Assembly: GCF_900100495.1 (NCBI RefSeq)
Contig: NZ_FNCT01000019.1
Location: 33,477-97,476 of the forward strand
Direction of reading: 5' to 3'
Origin: Pseudomonas benzenivorans
GTDB lineage: Bacteria > Pseudomonadota > Gammaproteobacteria > Pseudomonadales > Pseudomonadaceae
DNA: 64,000 bases
In this document: piece by piece, positions 27,389 to 35,040 of the stretch
How positions within the stretch are numbered: the first letter of the stretch is position 1
How the letters are laid out: every line of letters begins with the position of its first letter
Notes under the pieces: generated by a model
Told to the model about the DNA's origin: nothing
Seen by the model: the letters and a program-made list of their open reading frames with translations, nothing else
Databases searched by the model: none
Translations under genes and position numbers: made by a program

Positions 27389-27955
27389 TCAGGCCTTCGG
27401 CAGGGTCACGCCCAACTGCCCCTGGTACTTACCGCCGCGGTCCTTGTAGGACACCTCACAGGCTTCATCGGACTCGAGGAACAGCATTTGCGCCACGCCC
27501 TCGTTGGCATAGATTTTCGCCGGCAGGGTGGTGGTGTTGGAGAACTCCAGGGTCACATGGCCTTCCCACTCGGGTTCCAGCGGCGTGACGTTGACGATGA
27601 TGCCGCAACGCGCATAGGTGCTCTTGCCCAGGCAAATGGTCAGCACATTGCGGGGAATGCGGAAGTACTCCACGGTTCGCGCCAGGGCGAAGGAGTTCGG
27701 CGGGATGATGCACACATCGCTTTTCACATCGACAAAGCTTTTCTCATCGAAATTCTTCGGGTCGACGGTGGCCGAGTTGATGTTGGTGAACACCTTGAAC
27801 TCGTCGGCACAGCGTACATCGTAGCCATAACTGGAAACGCCGTAGGAGATCAGCGGCCCACTCCCTTCGGTGCGCACCTGGCGCTCGACGAAGGGCTCGA
27901 TCATGCCGTGTTCCTGGGCCATGCGGCGAATCCACTTATCCGATTTGATGCTCAT
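27389..27955 (-). CDS. dcd: dCTP deaminase
   Basis: This 188-residue protein is full length. Dcd deaminates dCTP to dUTP, feeding dTTP synthesis in the cytoplasm. Signature segments include SSYGYDVRCADEFKVF, the active-site IPPNSFALARTVEYFRIP and STYARCGIIVNVTPLEPEWE with the catalytic Glu of this region, and the trimer-forming ISNTTTLPAKIYANEGVAQ-type stretch. The start at 27955 is the conserved MSIKSDKWIRRM. In P. aeruginosa dcd lies next to mrp/apbC; here ~10 kb separates them. Confidence 0.97.
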   Translation of the reverse strand: MSIKSDKWIRRMAQEHGMIEPFVERQVRTEGSGPLISYGVSSYGYDVRCADEFKVFTNINSATVDPKNFDEKSFVDVKSDVCIIPPNSFALARTVEYFRIPRNVLTICLGKSTYARCGIIVNVTPLEPEWEGHVTLEFSNTTTLPAKIYANEGVAQMLFLESDEACEVSYKDRGGKYQGQLGVTLPKA

Positions 27956-28265
27956 GGCGGGCGTCCTGAATAGCTGATGGTGAAAAAGTGAGCGCATCTT
28001 ACCGGGGCCGGGCATTAGGTTAAAGACCGTTGCCCCACCTGGCCGACAGGCCCGGCAAACACTAAATGCAAGAAAGTCGCACAGAGCATTCGCGCTTAGC
28101 GTTAAAAACGCGTATGGTGGCCCCACTGTGCTGCATGTGTCACCGCGAATCGCTACTTGATGCCTAGATTTCGATCCAAACATCGTCCGACTCCTAGTAC
28201 TCGTTGCACTCAGTCCCGGCCTGGGCTTTTCCAGGGCTGCTATTACTTTTGTTAGGAGATATCAC
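27956..28265. other. Divergent intergenic region between dcd and the cold-shock gene
   Basis: About 310 nt with no gene. It must carry the promoters for dcd (left) and the csp gene (right), including the csp 5' leader. The leader ends TTAGGAGATATCAC before the csp ATG, a strong ribosome binding site. No cold-box or riboswitch structure could be identified by eye. Confidence 0.4.
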
Positions 28266-28475
28266 ATGTCCAATCGTCAGACTGGCACCGTTAAATGGTT
28301 CAACGATGAGAAAGGCTACGGCTTCATCACCCCGCAATCCGGTGACGACCTGTTCGTGCACTTCAAAGCCATCCAAAGCGATGGTTTCAAGAGCCTGAAA
28401 GAAGGCCAGCAAGTGACTTTCGTGGCCACCCGTGGTCAGAAAGGCATGCAAGCCGAGGAAGTTCAGGTTATCTAA
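28266..28475 (+). CDS. CspA-family cold-shock protein
   Basis: This 69-residue single-domain protein is full length. It carries the two RNA-binding motifs KGYGFI (RNP1) and DLFVHF (RNP2) after the typical TGTVKWFNDEKGYGFI opening. Cold-shock proteins bind single-stranded RNA/DNA and act as RNA chaperones. AGGAG lies 8 nt before the ATG and a strong terminator follows. Which Csp paralogue it corresponds to cannot be decided from sequence alone. Confidence 0.97.
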   Translation: MSNRQTGTVKWFNDEKGYGFITPQSGDDLFVHFKAIQSDGFKSLKEGQQVTFVATRGQKGMQAEEVQVI

Positions 28476-28496
28476 CCTGATCCGACTTCAAAAAAG

Positions 28497-28525
28497 CCCT
28501 GCCTTGCGCAGGGCTTTTTTTTTGC
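28497..28525 (+). terminator. Rho-independent terminator of the cold-shock gene
   Basis: A 7-bp perfect stem (GCCCTGC / GCAGGGC) with CTTGC loop is flanked by A6 before and T10 after, 21 nt past the csp stop. The symmetric flanks would let it act on both strands. Confidence 0.93.
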
Positions 28526-28603
28526 GCGCGAATCCGTCGGGCGCGCCGCGCGCACTGCGCCATCCACAGGCGGTATCGTGCTGGCGCCTCCCGTGGCCAC
28601 CGG

Positions 28604-28834
28604 TCACAAATGGATTTCTGCGCTCTTGATACCCAAGTCGCGGAGCTCGTGGATCAACTCATCCAGATGGGCAAAGGACTCCACCTCCTCCTTTTCATCG
28701 ACCAGGAAAAAGCTTCTTCCGGCGTCTTTCTTGAAGAACACAATCCACTCTTTGGTGTTGGTCGGGTTGGCGATCACATGGGTGTCGAAGGAAATACCTT
28801 CGGCATGCCTGGCTTTCACATCACTACGGTTCAT
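28604..28834 (-). CDS. Small hypothetical protein next to the SulP gene
   Basis: The predicted 76-residue acidic, soluble protein begins MNRSDVKARHAEGISFDTHV and ends LDELIHELRDLGIKSAEIHL. A central stretch KEWIVFFKKDAGRSFFLVDE looks like two beta-strands. I do not recognise a family. I use the ATG at 28834; a GTG three codons further upstream is possible. The gene is convergent with csp and divergent from sulP (about 180 nt apart), which makes a role with the transporter possible but unproven. Confidence 0.6.
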   Translation of the reverse strand: MNRSDVKARHAEGISFDTHVIANPTNTKEWIVFFKKDAGRSFFLVDEKEEVESFAHLDELIHELRDLGIKSAEIHL

Positions 28835-28959
28835 CTCGGTCACCACCCTCTACATGCGCTCTTGCGCGCGCCTACTCACAGCGCCCGCTGATCCAGCACC
28901 TCGGCGCTAGACCAGGATAGGCCGCTCGTCTGGTTGCAGGCAGCAACTCAAACTCTTTT

Positions 28960-28989
28960 AATTAACACCTGATGTTAATATTATGCACA
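28960..28989 (+). promoter_or_regulatory. Motif upstream of sulP shared with the decayed copy
   Basis: The AT-rich stretch AATTAACACC-N2-ATGTTAATATTATGCACA lies 22 nt upstream of the sulP ATG. It recurs with few changes at 31154-31183 in front of the sulP remnant. TATTAT or TAATAT could serve as the -10 element. Conservation in the otherwise decayed copy suggests a promoter/operator, but the regulator is unknown. Confidence 0.5.
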
Positions 28990-29011
28990 TACATCCTCAG
29001 AGGAGCCAACC

Positions 29012-30673
29012 ATGATTGCAATGCGTGAAGCGTGGATTGCTGGTCTGTTTGGCCGAGCACACTGGGGACGCAACCTGGTTTCTGGCGTGATCGTAGGGGT
29101 CGTGGCGTTGCCCTTGGCGATGGCTTTCGCCATCGCGTCCGGCGTCAAACCTGAGCAAGGGATCTACACCGCCATCATTGGCGGCTTGCTGGTGTCCCTC
29201 TTCGGCGGGAGCCGCTTGCAGATCGCCGGGCCAACCGGGGCGTTCATCGTGATCCTGGCGGGGGTGACGGCCAAGTACGGCGTCGACGGCCTGCAGATCG
29301 CCACGATGATGGCCGGCCTCATATTGCTGCTGCTGGGCATTACCCGGCTCGGCGCAATCATCAAGTTCATTCCCGACCCGGTCATCGTCGGGTTCACCGC
29401 CGGTATCGGGGTAATCATCTGGGTCGGACAGTGGAAGGACTTTTTCGGCTTGCCGGCGGTGACCGGCGAGCACTTCCATGAGAAGTTCTGGCATCTGCTG
29501 CAGGCGCTACCGGATTTGCACCTGGCAACCACGCTTCTGGCCGCTGCCAGCCTGGTCCTGGTGGTTAGCGCGTCCAAGCTGCCCGGGCTCAGCCGAGTAC
29601 CAGGTCCGCTGGTGGCGATGGTGGTGGTCACGGCGATCCAGTCGCTATTCCACTTCGATGGAGTGGCCACCATCGGCAGCGCATTCGGCGGCATTCCTCA
29701 AGGCCTGCCGGAGCTGGGCTTGCCTGAAGTCACGCTGCCGCGCGTGCTCGAACTGATCGGCCCGGCCTTCGCGATTGCCATGCTCGGGGCAATCGAGTCG
29801 CTGCTGTCTGCGGTGGTGGCCGATGGCATGGCGGGCACCAAGCATGACTCAAATCAGGAACTGATCGGCCAGGGCATCGCCAATCTGGCCACGCCGCTGT
29901 TCGGCGGGTTCGCTGCCACCGGCGCGATTGCCCGCACCGCGACCAACATCCGTAATGGCGGCACCGGTCCCCTGGCAGGCATCACGCACGCCATCACTCT
30001 GGTGCTGATCATTCTGTTCCTGGCACCGCTGGCCTCGAACATTCCGCTGTGCGCCCTGGCCGCGATCCTCTTCGTCGTCGCCTACAACATGAGCGAACTG
30101 AAGCACTTCAAACGCATGGTGCAGCGGGCACCGCGTGCCGACGTGGCGATCCTGCTGATTACCTTCGGCCTCACGGTGTTCAGCGACCTGGTGATTGCCG
30201 TGAATATCGGCGTCATTCTGGCGATGCTGCATTTCATGCGGCGCATGGCGTCTTCTGTCGAAGTGCGGCAAGTCGTCAAGGAAGAGCTGGAAAGCGCACC
30301 GCGCGCCAATGGCGACACCCACCTGCCACCCGAGGTGCTGGTTTATACCATTGAGGGGCCGCTGTTCTTTGCTGCGGCGGAGACCTTCGAGCGCGTACTG
30401 GCGCAGACCCACACCGATCCTCATGTATTGGTGATTCGCCTCAATCGCGTGCCGTTCATGGACATCACCGGCCTGCAAACGCTGGAGGAAGTCATCCAGC
30501 AACTGCATAAGCGCAATATCGTGGTGAAGCTTTGCGAGGCGAACCGCAAGGTGCTGAGCAAGCTCGACAAGGCGGGCATTCTGCAGGAAATTGGCAGCGC
30601 GCATTACCACAGCGAATTCCATGCCGCGCTAGAGGCCGCCGAGGAACAGGAAAGAACGCCCGGCTCCAGCTAA
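29012..30673 (+). CDS. SulP-family inorganic anion transporter with STAS domain
   Basis: This 553-residue inner-membrane carrier has the SulP signatures: an N-terminal NLVSGVIVGVVALPLAMAFA helix, GLLVSLFGGSRLQIAGPTGA (residues ~58-77) and PLFGGFAATGAIARTATNIR (~291-310). A C-terminal STAS domain (~445-535) contains VIRLNRVPFMDITGLQTLEE. SulP carriers move sulfate, bicarbonate or other anions, often as Na+ or H+ symporters; BicA bicarbonate transporters belong to this family. AGAGGAG supports the ATG at 29012. It lies upstream of the six-gene complex-I-like operon on the same strand, with a regulator and a decayed second copy between. Substrate cannot be assigned from sequence; bicarbonate or sulfate are the main candidates. 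Confidence 0.92.
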   Translation: MIAMREAWIAGLFGRAHWGRNLVSGVIVGVVALPLAMAFAIASGVKPEQGIYTAIIGGLLVSLFGGSRLQIAGPTGAFIVILAGVTAKYGVDGLQIATMMAGLILLLLGITRLGAIIKFIPDPVIVGFTAGIGVIIWVGQWKDFFGLPAVTGEHFHEKFWHLLQALPDLHLATTLLAAASLVLVVSASKLPGLSRVPGPLVAMVVVTAIQSLFHFDGVATIGSAFGGIPQGLPELGLPEVTLPRVLELIGPAFAIAMLGAIESLLSAVVADGMAGTKHDSNQELIGQGIANLATPLFGGFAATGAIARTATNIRNGGTGPLAGITHAITLVLIILFLAPLASNIPLCALAAILFVVAYNMSELKHFKRMVQRAPRADVAILLITFGLTVFSDLVIAVNIGVILAMLHFMRRMASSVEVRQVVKEELESAPRANGDTHLPPEVLVYTIEGPLFFAAAETFERVLAQTHTDPHVLVIRLNRVPFMDITGLQTLEEVIQQLHKRNIVVKLCEANRKVLSKLDKAGILQEIGSAHYHSEFHAALEAAEEQERTPGSS

Positions 30674-30728
30674 GTCGCTGGGCATGATAGAGCTGGGTTG
30701 GCTTTTGGCGGCCGACCTCAGCGCCTAT

Positions 30729-30917
30729 TCAGGCTTTGGTGTTGGCGGCCGGTTTGCTTTTGCTTGCGTAGGTGACGCCGTGGCTGTCCAGGTAATCACG
30801 GATCAGTTGCCGCACGACCTGTGAAGACGTCAGGTCTTGTGCCGCACAAAGCTCCTCGAACGCTTTCTTCTTGTGCGGATCGATGAGTACGGTGAGACGC
30901 GCAGTCTTGCTTTCCAT
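30729..30917 (-). CDS. Ribbon-helix-helix (CopG-like) regulator
   Basis: The 62-residue protein has the ribbon-helix-helix pattern: a beta strand ARLTVLIDPHKKKAFEELC, a first helix, the turn DLTSSQVVRQLIRDYL and a basic tail. Such proteins bind DNA as dimers and repress nearby genes. Its own upstream region holds an AATTATAATT palindrome (30958-30967) within an ATGTTAA...TATACACC stretch resembling the sulP upstream motif, so autoregulation and control of sulP are plausible but inferred. It is convergent with sulP, 55 nt from its end. Confidence 0.78.
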   Translation of the reverse strand: MESKTARLTVLIDPHKKKAFEELCAAQDLTSSQVVRQLIRDYLDSHGVTYASKSKPAANTKA

Positions 30918-30947
30918 GAAGGTATCCGCCCAGTTTCAGTCCGATAG

Positions 30948-30975
30948 ATGTTAACCAAATTATAATTTATACACC
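30948..30975. promoter_or_regulatory. Palindromic AT-rich candidate operator before the RHH gene
   Basis: ATGTTAACC then AAATTATAATTTATACACC lies 30 nt upstream of the regulator start. It contains the perfect palindrome AATTATAATT and shares the ATGTTAA opening and an A/T core ending in a CAC-type box with the two sulP motifs. It could be a promoter/operator for the regulator. Confidence 0.35.
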
Positions 30976-30983
30976 CCGCGCTG

Positions 30984-31097
30984 TCACCGCGTGGCAGCGC
31001 TCAGCTGGGCAACCTGAAAAGCCTGCGTCTCTTCTGCCTTGACCTCGATACCGATCGCCTCGATTGCGGCGAAACGCGTAATCAGCCACGCCTTGCC
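30984..31097 (-). pseudogene. Possible coding remnant of unknown family
   Basis: The minus strand encodes GKAWLITRFAAIEAIGIEVK followed by AEETQAFQVAQLSAATR and a stop, with protein-like composition but no own start codon or ribosome site. The end (ETQAFQVAQLSAAT) faintly resembles the C-terminus of SpoIIAA-like STAS/SEC14 proteins. I regard this as a weak hint of a decayed gene in a stretch that also contains a sulP remnant. Confidence 0.25.
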
Positions 31098-31153
31098 TCC
31101 ATCACCGGCGTGGCCTTCGGCAAGGCCACCAGCCAAGCCATGCAAAAGCCTTG

Positions 31154-31183
31154 AATTATCACCGCATGTTAATAATATGCACA
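31154..31183 (+). promoter_or_regulatory. Second copy of the sulP upstream motif
   Basis: AATTATCACC-N2-ATGTTAATAATATGCACA repeats the motif found before sulP with only a few differences. It sits 18 nt upstream of the sulP remnant and about 240 nt before the hyfB-like gene, whose promoter it may now supply. Confidence 0.5.
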
Positions 31184-31201
31184 CCAATACCCGGAAGGCC
31201 T

Positions 31202-31369
31202 TGGCAGAATTTGATGGGCCAGGCGCTTGCCGAGGTGGCGATGCTGCTGTTCGGTGGTTTTGCGGCGACAGGAACGATTGCTCGTCCTGCACCCCCTATT
31301 CGGAACGGCGGCATGGGTCCACAGGCCGACATCACCGTGCAAATCCAACATGGCTCCGTGCGCCACTAG
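31202..31369 (+). pseudogene. sulP remnant (internal fragment of a second SulP transporter)
   Basis: The translation WQNLMGQALAEVAMLLFGGF and then AATGTIARPAPPIRNGGMGP aligns with residues ~282-328 of the intact SulP upstream (QELIGQGIANLATPLFGGFA, ATGAIARTATNIRNGGTGPL). It then departs into unrelated residues and stops at 31369. Everything before and after this ~45-residue core is missing. Since the promoter-like motif is also duplicated, this is best read as a second sulP reduced by deletion, leaving promoter and an internal piece. Confidence 0.75.
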
Positions 31370-31426
31370 CTGTTGCAGCCTAGTCTCAGGCTTGGGGATA
31401 AGGGTTACTGACGATAAGGGTTTGTT

Positions 31427-33430
31427 GTGGCGCATCTCGACTGGATTCTTGTGCTCGTCGGTGGCTGGCTGGGCCTGGGCCTGCTCGGCATTCTGGCCCT
31501 GCGCCATACCGACTTCGTGGCCCGGGTGCTGTTTCCGGCCGGCGCCGCGATCGCGCTCGGGCTTGCCGCGATCGCGCTGAGCGCCCTGTTCGATGACCCC
31601 GAAACCGCGGTGCTGCCGTTGGGCTTGCCGAATCTGCCGTTCCATCTGCGGCTCGACGGGCTGTCCGCCTATTTCTTGCTGGTGATCGGCGCCGCAGGCG
31701 CAGGGATCTCGGTCTTTGCGGCGGGCTATTTCCGTCAGGGTGAGGGTACGCCGCCAGGCCTGCTCTGCCTCGAATACCATGTGTTCCTTGCGAGCATGGC
31801 ACTGGTGGTGTTGGCGGACGATGCCTATGCCTTCATGGTGATGTGGGAAACCATGGCCCTGTCGTCGTTCTTTCTGGTAACCGCCAACCATCGCGTACCG
31901 GCCATTCGGCAAGCCGGTTTCCTCTACCTGCTGGTGGCGCACATCGGTGCGATCGCGATTCTGCTGTGCTTCGGCGTCCTGCAGGCCAACACCGGCGACT
32001 ACAGCTTCGCCAACATGCGTGCTCAGTCGCTCTCGCCCCTCTGGGCCTCCGCCGCCTTTCTGCTCGCGACCTTCGGCTTCGGCGCCAAGGCGGGCATCCT
32101 GCCGCTGCACGTCTGGTTGCCGGAGGCGCATCCGGCGGCCCCTTCGCCGGTCTCCGCGCTGATGAGCGGCGTGATGCTGAAAACCGCGATCTACGGGATT
32201 TTGCGCATCGGCTTCGACCTGTTGAACGCTCAACTCTGGTGGTGGGGCGCGCTGCTGCTGGCTCTGGGTCTAGCGACCGCGCTGTTCGGCGTGGTGTTCA
32301 GCGCAGTACAGACCGACATGAAGCGCCTGCTGGCCTATTCGTCGATCGAAAACATCGGCCTGCTGTTCGTCGGCATCGGGCTGGGCGTCCTGTTCAACGC
32401 CTACGGCATGCACGCCTTGTCCGCCCTGGCGCTGACGGCGGCGCTCTACCATGTGATCAGCCATGCCTTCTTCAAGAGCCTGCTGTTCCTCGGCACGGGT
32501 TCGGTGCTGCATGCCACCGGTGAGCGCAGCCTCGGCAAGCTGGGTGGCCTGATGCGGCGCATGCCCTGGGTGGGCTGGCTGGTGCTGATCGGCGTGCTCG
32601 CGAGTTCCGGACTTCCGCCGCTGTCCGGCTTCGTGGCGGAGTGGTTGCTGCTGCAGAGTTTCCTGTTCACCACCGAGCTGCCGAACTCCTTCCTGAACAT
32701 GCTGGTTCCGGTGGTGGCCGCCGCCATCGCCCTGGTCGCCGCGCTGGCGGGTTACGCCATGGTGAAGTTCTTCGGCGTGATCTTCCTCGGCCAACCACGC
32801 GAAGCCAAACTGGCCGAGGCACAGGATGCGTCGCTCTTGGAACGTGCCGGCTTGATCTGGCTGGCGTCAGGCTGCGTAGTGCTCGGGCTGTTTCCGGTTC
32901 CGCTGATCGGCGCCATCGATCGCGTGACCCAGTTGCTTATCGGCACGGGAATCGCCTCGACGGTGCGCAACAACGGCTGGTTGCTCCTGGCGCCGACCAC
33001 GCTCGAACGGGCCAGCTACAGTCCGCTGATTTTCCTCGCGGTTACCTGCCTCGCGGTATTGCTGGCCGTGCTCCTGGTCCACCGGCTTTACCATGGTCGG
33101 GTGCGTTTCGCACCGCCGTGGGACTGCGGATATCCCGCCCAGACCGCACGCATGCAGGATACCGCCGAGGGCTTCGGCCAGCCGATCAGGCAGATCTTCG
33201 AACCGTTCATCCGCATGCGCCGGGAACTCCCCTCGCCGTTCGACGAAAAGCCGATCTACCACGTCCGCATCGAGGATCACCTCTGGCACTGGCTGTATCT
33301 GCCCATTGCCCGCACGACCGAGCGCTTCGCCCGCCTGGTGGGGCGATTGCAGCAGGGACGCATCGCCATCTACCTGCTGTACAGTTTTCTTACCCTGCTG
33401 GTCCTGCTGCTGGTAGTGGTGGCGAAATGA
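31427..33430 (+). CDS. Hydrogenase-4 subunit B-like (HyfB/NuoL-type antiporter subunit)
   Basis: This 667-residue polytopic membrane protein is of the NuoL/HyfB family. The antiporter signatures are MVMWETMALSSFFLV (membrane Glu) and GILPLHVWLPEAHPAAPSPV; SSIENIGLLFVGIG and YHVISHAFFKSLLF carry further conserved His/Lys. The tail (PPWDCGYPAQTARMQDTAEG) is typical of HyfB and not of NuoL. It should conduct protons or Na+ in the Ehr-like complex. The start is the GTG at 31427, 7 nt after AAGGG. It overlaps the next gene by 4 nt. Confidence 0.92.
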   Translation: MAHLDWILVLVGGWLGLGLLGILALRHTDFVARVLFPAGAAIALGLAAIALSALFDDPETAVLPLGLPNLPFHLRLDGLSAYFLLVIGAAGAGISVFAAGYFRQGEGTPPGLLCLEYHVFLASMALVVLADDAYAFMVMWETMALSSFFLVTANHRVPAIRQAGFLYLLVAHIGAIAILLCFGVLQANTGDYSFANMRAQSLSPLWASAAFLLATFGFGAKAGILPLHVWLPEAHPAAPSPVSALMSGVMLKTAIYGILRIGFDLLNAQLWWWGALLLALGLATALFGVVFSAVQTDMKRLLAYSSIENIGLLFVGIGLGVLFNAYGMHALSALALTAALYHVISHAFFKSLLFLGTGSVLHATGERSLGKLGGLMRRMPWVGWLVLIGVLASSGLPPLSGFVAEWLLLQSFLFTTELPNSFLNMLVPVVAAAIALVAALAGYAMVKFFGVIFLGQPREAKLAEAQDASLLERAGLIWLASGCVVLGLFPVPLIGAIDRVTQLLIGTGIASTVRNNGWLLLAPTTLERASYSPLIFLAVTCLAVLLAVLLVHRLYHGRVRFAPPWDCGYPAQTARMQDTAEGFGQPIRQIFEPFIRMRRELPSPFDEKPIYHVRIEDHLWHWLYLPIARTTERFARLVGRLQQGRIAIYLLYSFLTLLVLLLVVVAK

Positions 33431-34377
33431 TCCCGCTTTCCGGCTTTGTCTCGCAGCTACTGGAAATCATCCTCGCCCTCGCCTTCGCGCCGCTGCTGAC
33501 CGGATGGGTCAACCAGTGCCGGGCCTGGCTGCAGAACCGTAGCGCGCCCGGCCTGCTGCAGCCCTATCGGGCGCTGCACAAACTGTTCAACAAGGAGTCG
33601 GTGGTGGCTGAGTCGGCCTCGCCGATCTTTCGCATCGCACCCTACATCGTATTCGGCTGCATGGCGCTGGTCTGCGCGATCGCACCGACGCTGTCGACCG
33701 ATCTACCGCTCGCGCCTGCGGCCGACACCATCGCGCTGGTGGGTCTGTTCGCCCTGGCGCGGGTATTCATCTCGCTGGCGGCGATGGATATCGGCACCTC
33801 GTTCGGCACGCTCGGCGCGCGCCGGGAAATGCTGATTGGTTTTCTGGCCGAACCGGCTCTGCTGATGGTGCTGTTTTCGGCTTCGCTGATCACCCAATCG
33901 ACCTCGCTGGCGAACATCGTCGAAACGCTCGCCCATCAGCCCTTCGCGATCTATCCCAGCCTGGCGGTGGCGGGCGTGGCCTTCACCTTCGTGGCGCTCG
34001 CCGAGAACGCCCGCGTGCCGGTGGACAATCCGGCCACCCATCTCGAATTGACGATGATCCACGAGGCCCTGATCCTCGAATATTCCGGACGCCACCTCGC
34101 GCTGATCGAGTGGGCCGCGGCGCTCAAGCTGTTCGCCTATTCGTGCATCGGGCTGGCGCTGTTCTTTCCCTGGGGAATCGCCGGGGCGGGCACTCCGTTG
34201 GCGATGATCGTCGCGATACCCGTGCTGCTCGCCAAGCTGGCCATTGGCGGGGTCTTGCTGGCCCTGATCGAAACCATCAATGCCAAGATGCGGCTGTTCC
34301 GCGTGCCCGAGTTTCTCGCCACCGCCTTTCTGCTGGCAGTGATTGCGCTGCTCGTGCATGTTCTTCTGGGAGCCTGA
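33427..34377 (+). CDS. Hydrogenase-4 subunit C-like (HyfC/HycD/NuoH-type membrane anchor)
   Basis: The 316-residue membrane protein belongs to the NuoH/HycD/HyfC family, which links the peripheral redox arm to the membrane arm. Family features include NQCRAWLQNRSAPGLLQPYR followed by LHKLFNKESVVAE, SFGTLGARREMLIGFLAEPA and AENARVPVDNPATHLELTMI with its conserved acidic residues. It begins at an ATG overlapping the hyfB stop (ATGA) and ends 1 nt before the GTG of the next gene, so translation is coupled. Confidence 0.92.
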   Translation: MIPLSGFVSQLLEIILALAFAPLLTGWVNQCRAWLQNRSAPGLLQPYRALHKLFNKESVVAESASPIFRIAPYIVFGCMALVCAIAPTLSTDLPLAPAADTIALVGLFALARVFISLAAMDIGTSFGTLGARREMLIGFLAEPALLMVLFSASLITQSTSLANIVETLAHQPFAIYPSLAVAGVAFTFVALAENARVPVDNPATHLELTMIHEALILEYSGRHLALIEWAAALKLFAYSCIGLALFFPWGIAGAGTPLAMIVAIPVLLAKLAIGGVLLALIETINAKMRLFRVPEFLATAFLLAVIALLVHVLLGA

Positions 34378-34378
34378 A

Positions 34379-35038
34379 GTGAATACGCTACTGACCCAGA
34401 GCATCAATCTCTTCGCGACCGGGTTGCTGGTGCTGGCTTTCGCCATGATCGCGCAGCGGCGCATCCTGACCCTGATCCACCTGTTCACCCTGCAAGGGGC
34501 CTCGCTGGTCGCCGCGACCCTGGTGGTCGCCTACCTGACCGACCAGCATCACCTCTACTATTCGGCCGCGATCACCTTCGTGCTCAAGGTGGTGCTGATC
34601 CCGATCCTGTTGCACCGGTTGATCGATCGGCTGAATGTGCGCTGGGACGTGGAAACCCTGTTCAACATACCGACCACCATGCTGATCGGCATCGTGCTGG
34701 TGATCTTCGCCTTCAATCTGGCGACCCCGATCGCCGGCCTGTCGGCTTCGATCGCCCGCGGCACGCTGGGGATCGCGCTGGCGAGCGTGTTGTTGTCCTT
34801 TCTGATGATGATCGTGCGCGCCAAGGCGGTGCCCCAGGTCATCGGCTTCCTGTCGATGGAGAACGGCTTGTTCTTCGCGGCGACCGCGGCGACCAGCGGC
34901 ATGCCGATGCTGGTCGAACTCGGCATCGCGTTCGACGTGCTGGTGGGCATCCTGATCCTCGGCGTATTCATGTTCCAGATTCGCGAGCAGTTCGACAGCC
35001 TGGACATCCGCCATCTCGAAAAACTGAAGGAAGAGTGA
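34379..35038 (+). CDS. Hydrogenase-4 subunit E-like (HyfE/NuoK-related)
   Basis: The 219-residue membrane protein has about six helices, with TLFNIPTTMLIGIVLVIFAF, RAKAVPQVIGFLSMENGLFF and GMPMLVELGIAFDVLVGILI matching HyfE; the second half resembles NuoK. The GTG start at 34379 follows the hyfC stop by 1 nt with GGGAG upstream. It is a transmembrane component of the same complex and lies between the C and F subunits, as in E. coli hyf. Confidence 0.9.
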   Translation: MNTLLTQSINLFATGLLVLAFAMIAQRRILTLIHLFTLQGASLVAATLVVAYLTDQHHLYYSAAITFVLKVVLIPILLHRLIDRLNVRWDVETLFNIPTTMLIGIVLVIFAFNLATPIAGLSASIARGTLGIALASVLLSFLMMIVRAKAVPQVIGFLSMENGLFFAATAATSGMPMLVELGIAFDVLVGILILGVFMFQIREQFDSLDIRHLEKLKEE

Positions 35039-35040
35039 GA

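Noticed and set aside
28604..31426. A DAB/MpsAB inorganic-carbon pump (DabA DUF2309 + DabB)
   Set aside because: HyfB is DabB-like in fold, but no DabA protein with its conserved zinc-site residues is encoded anywhere in the window.
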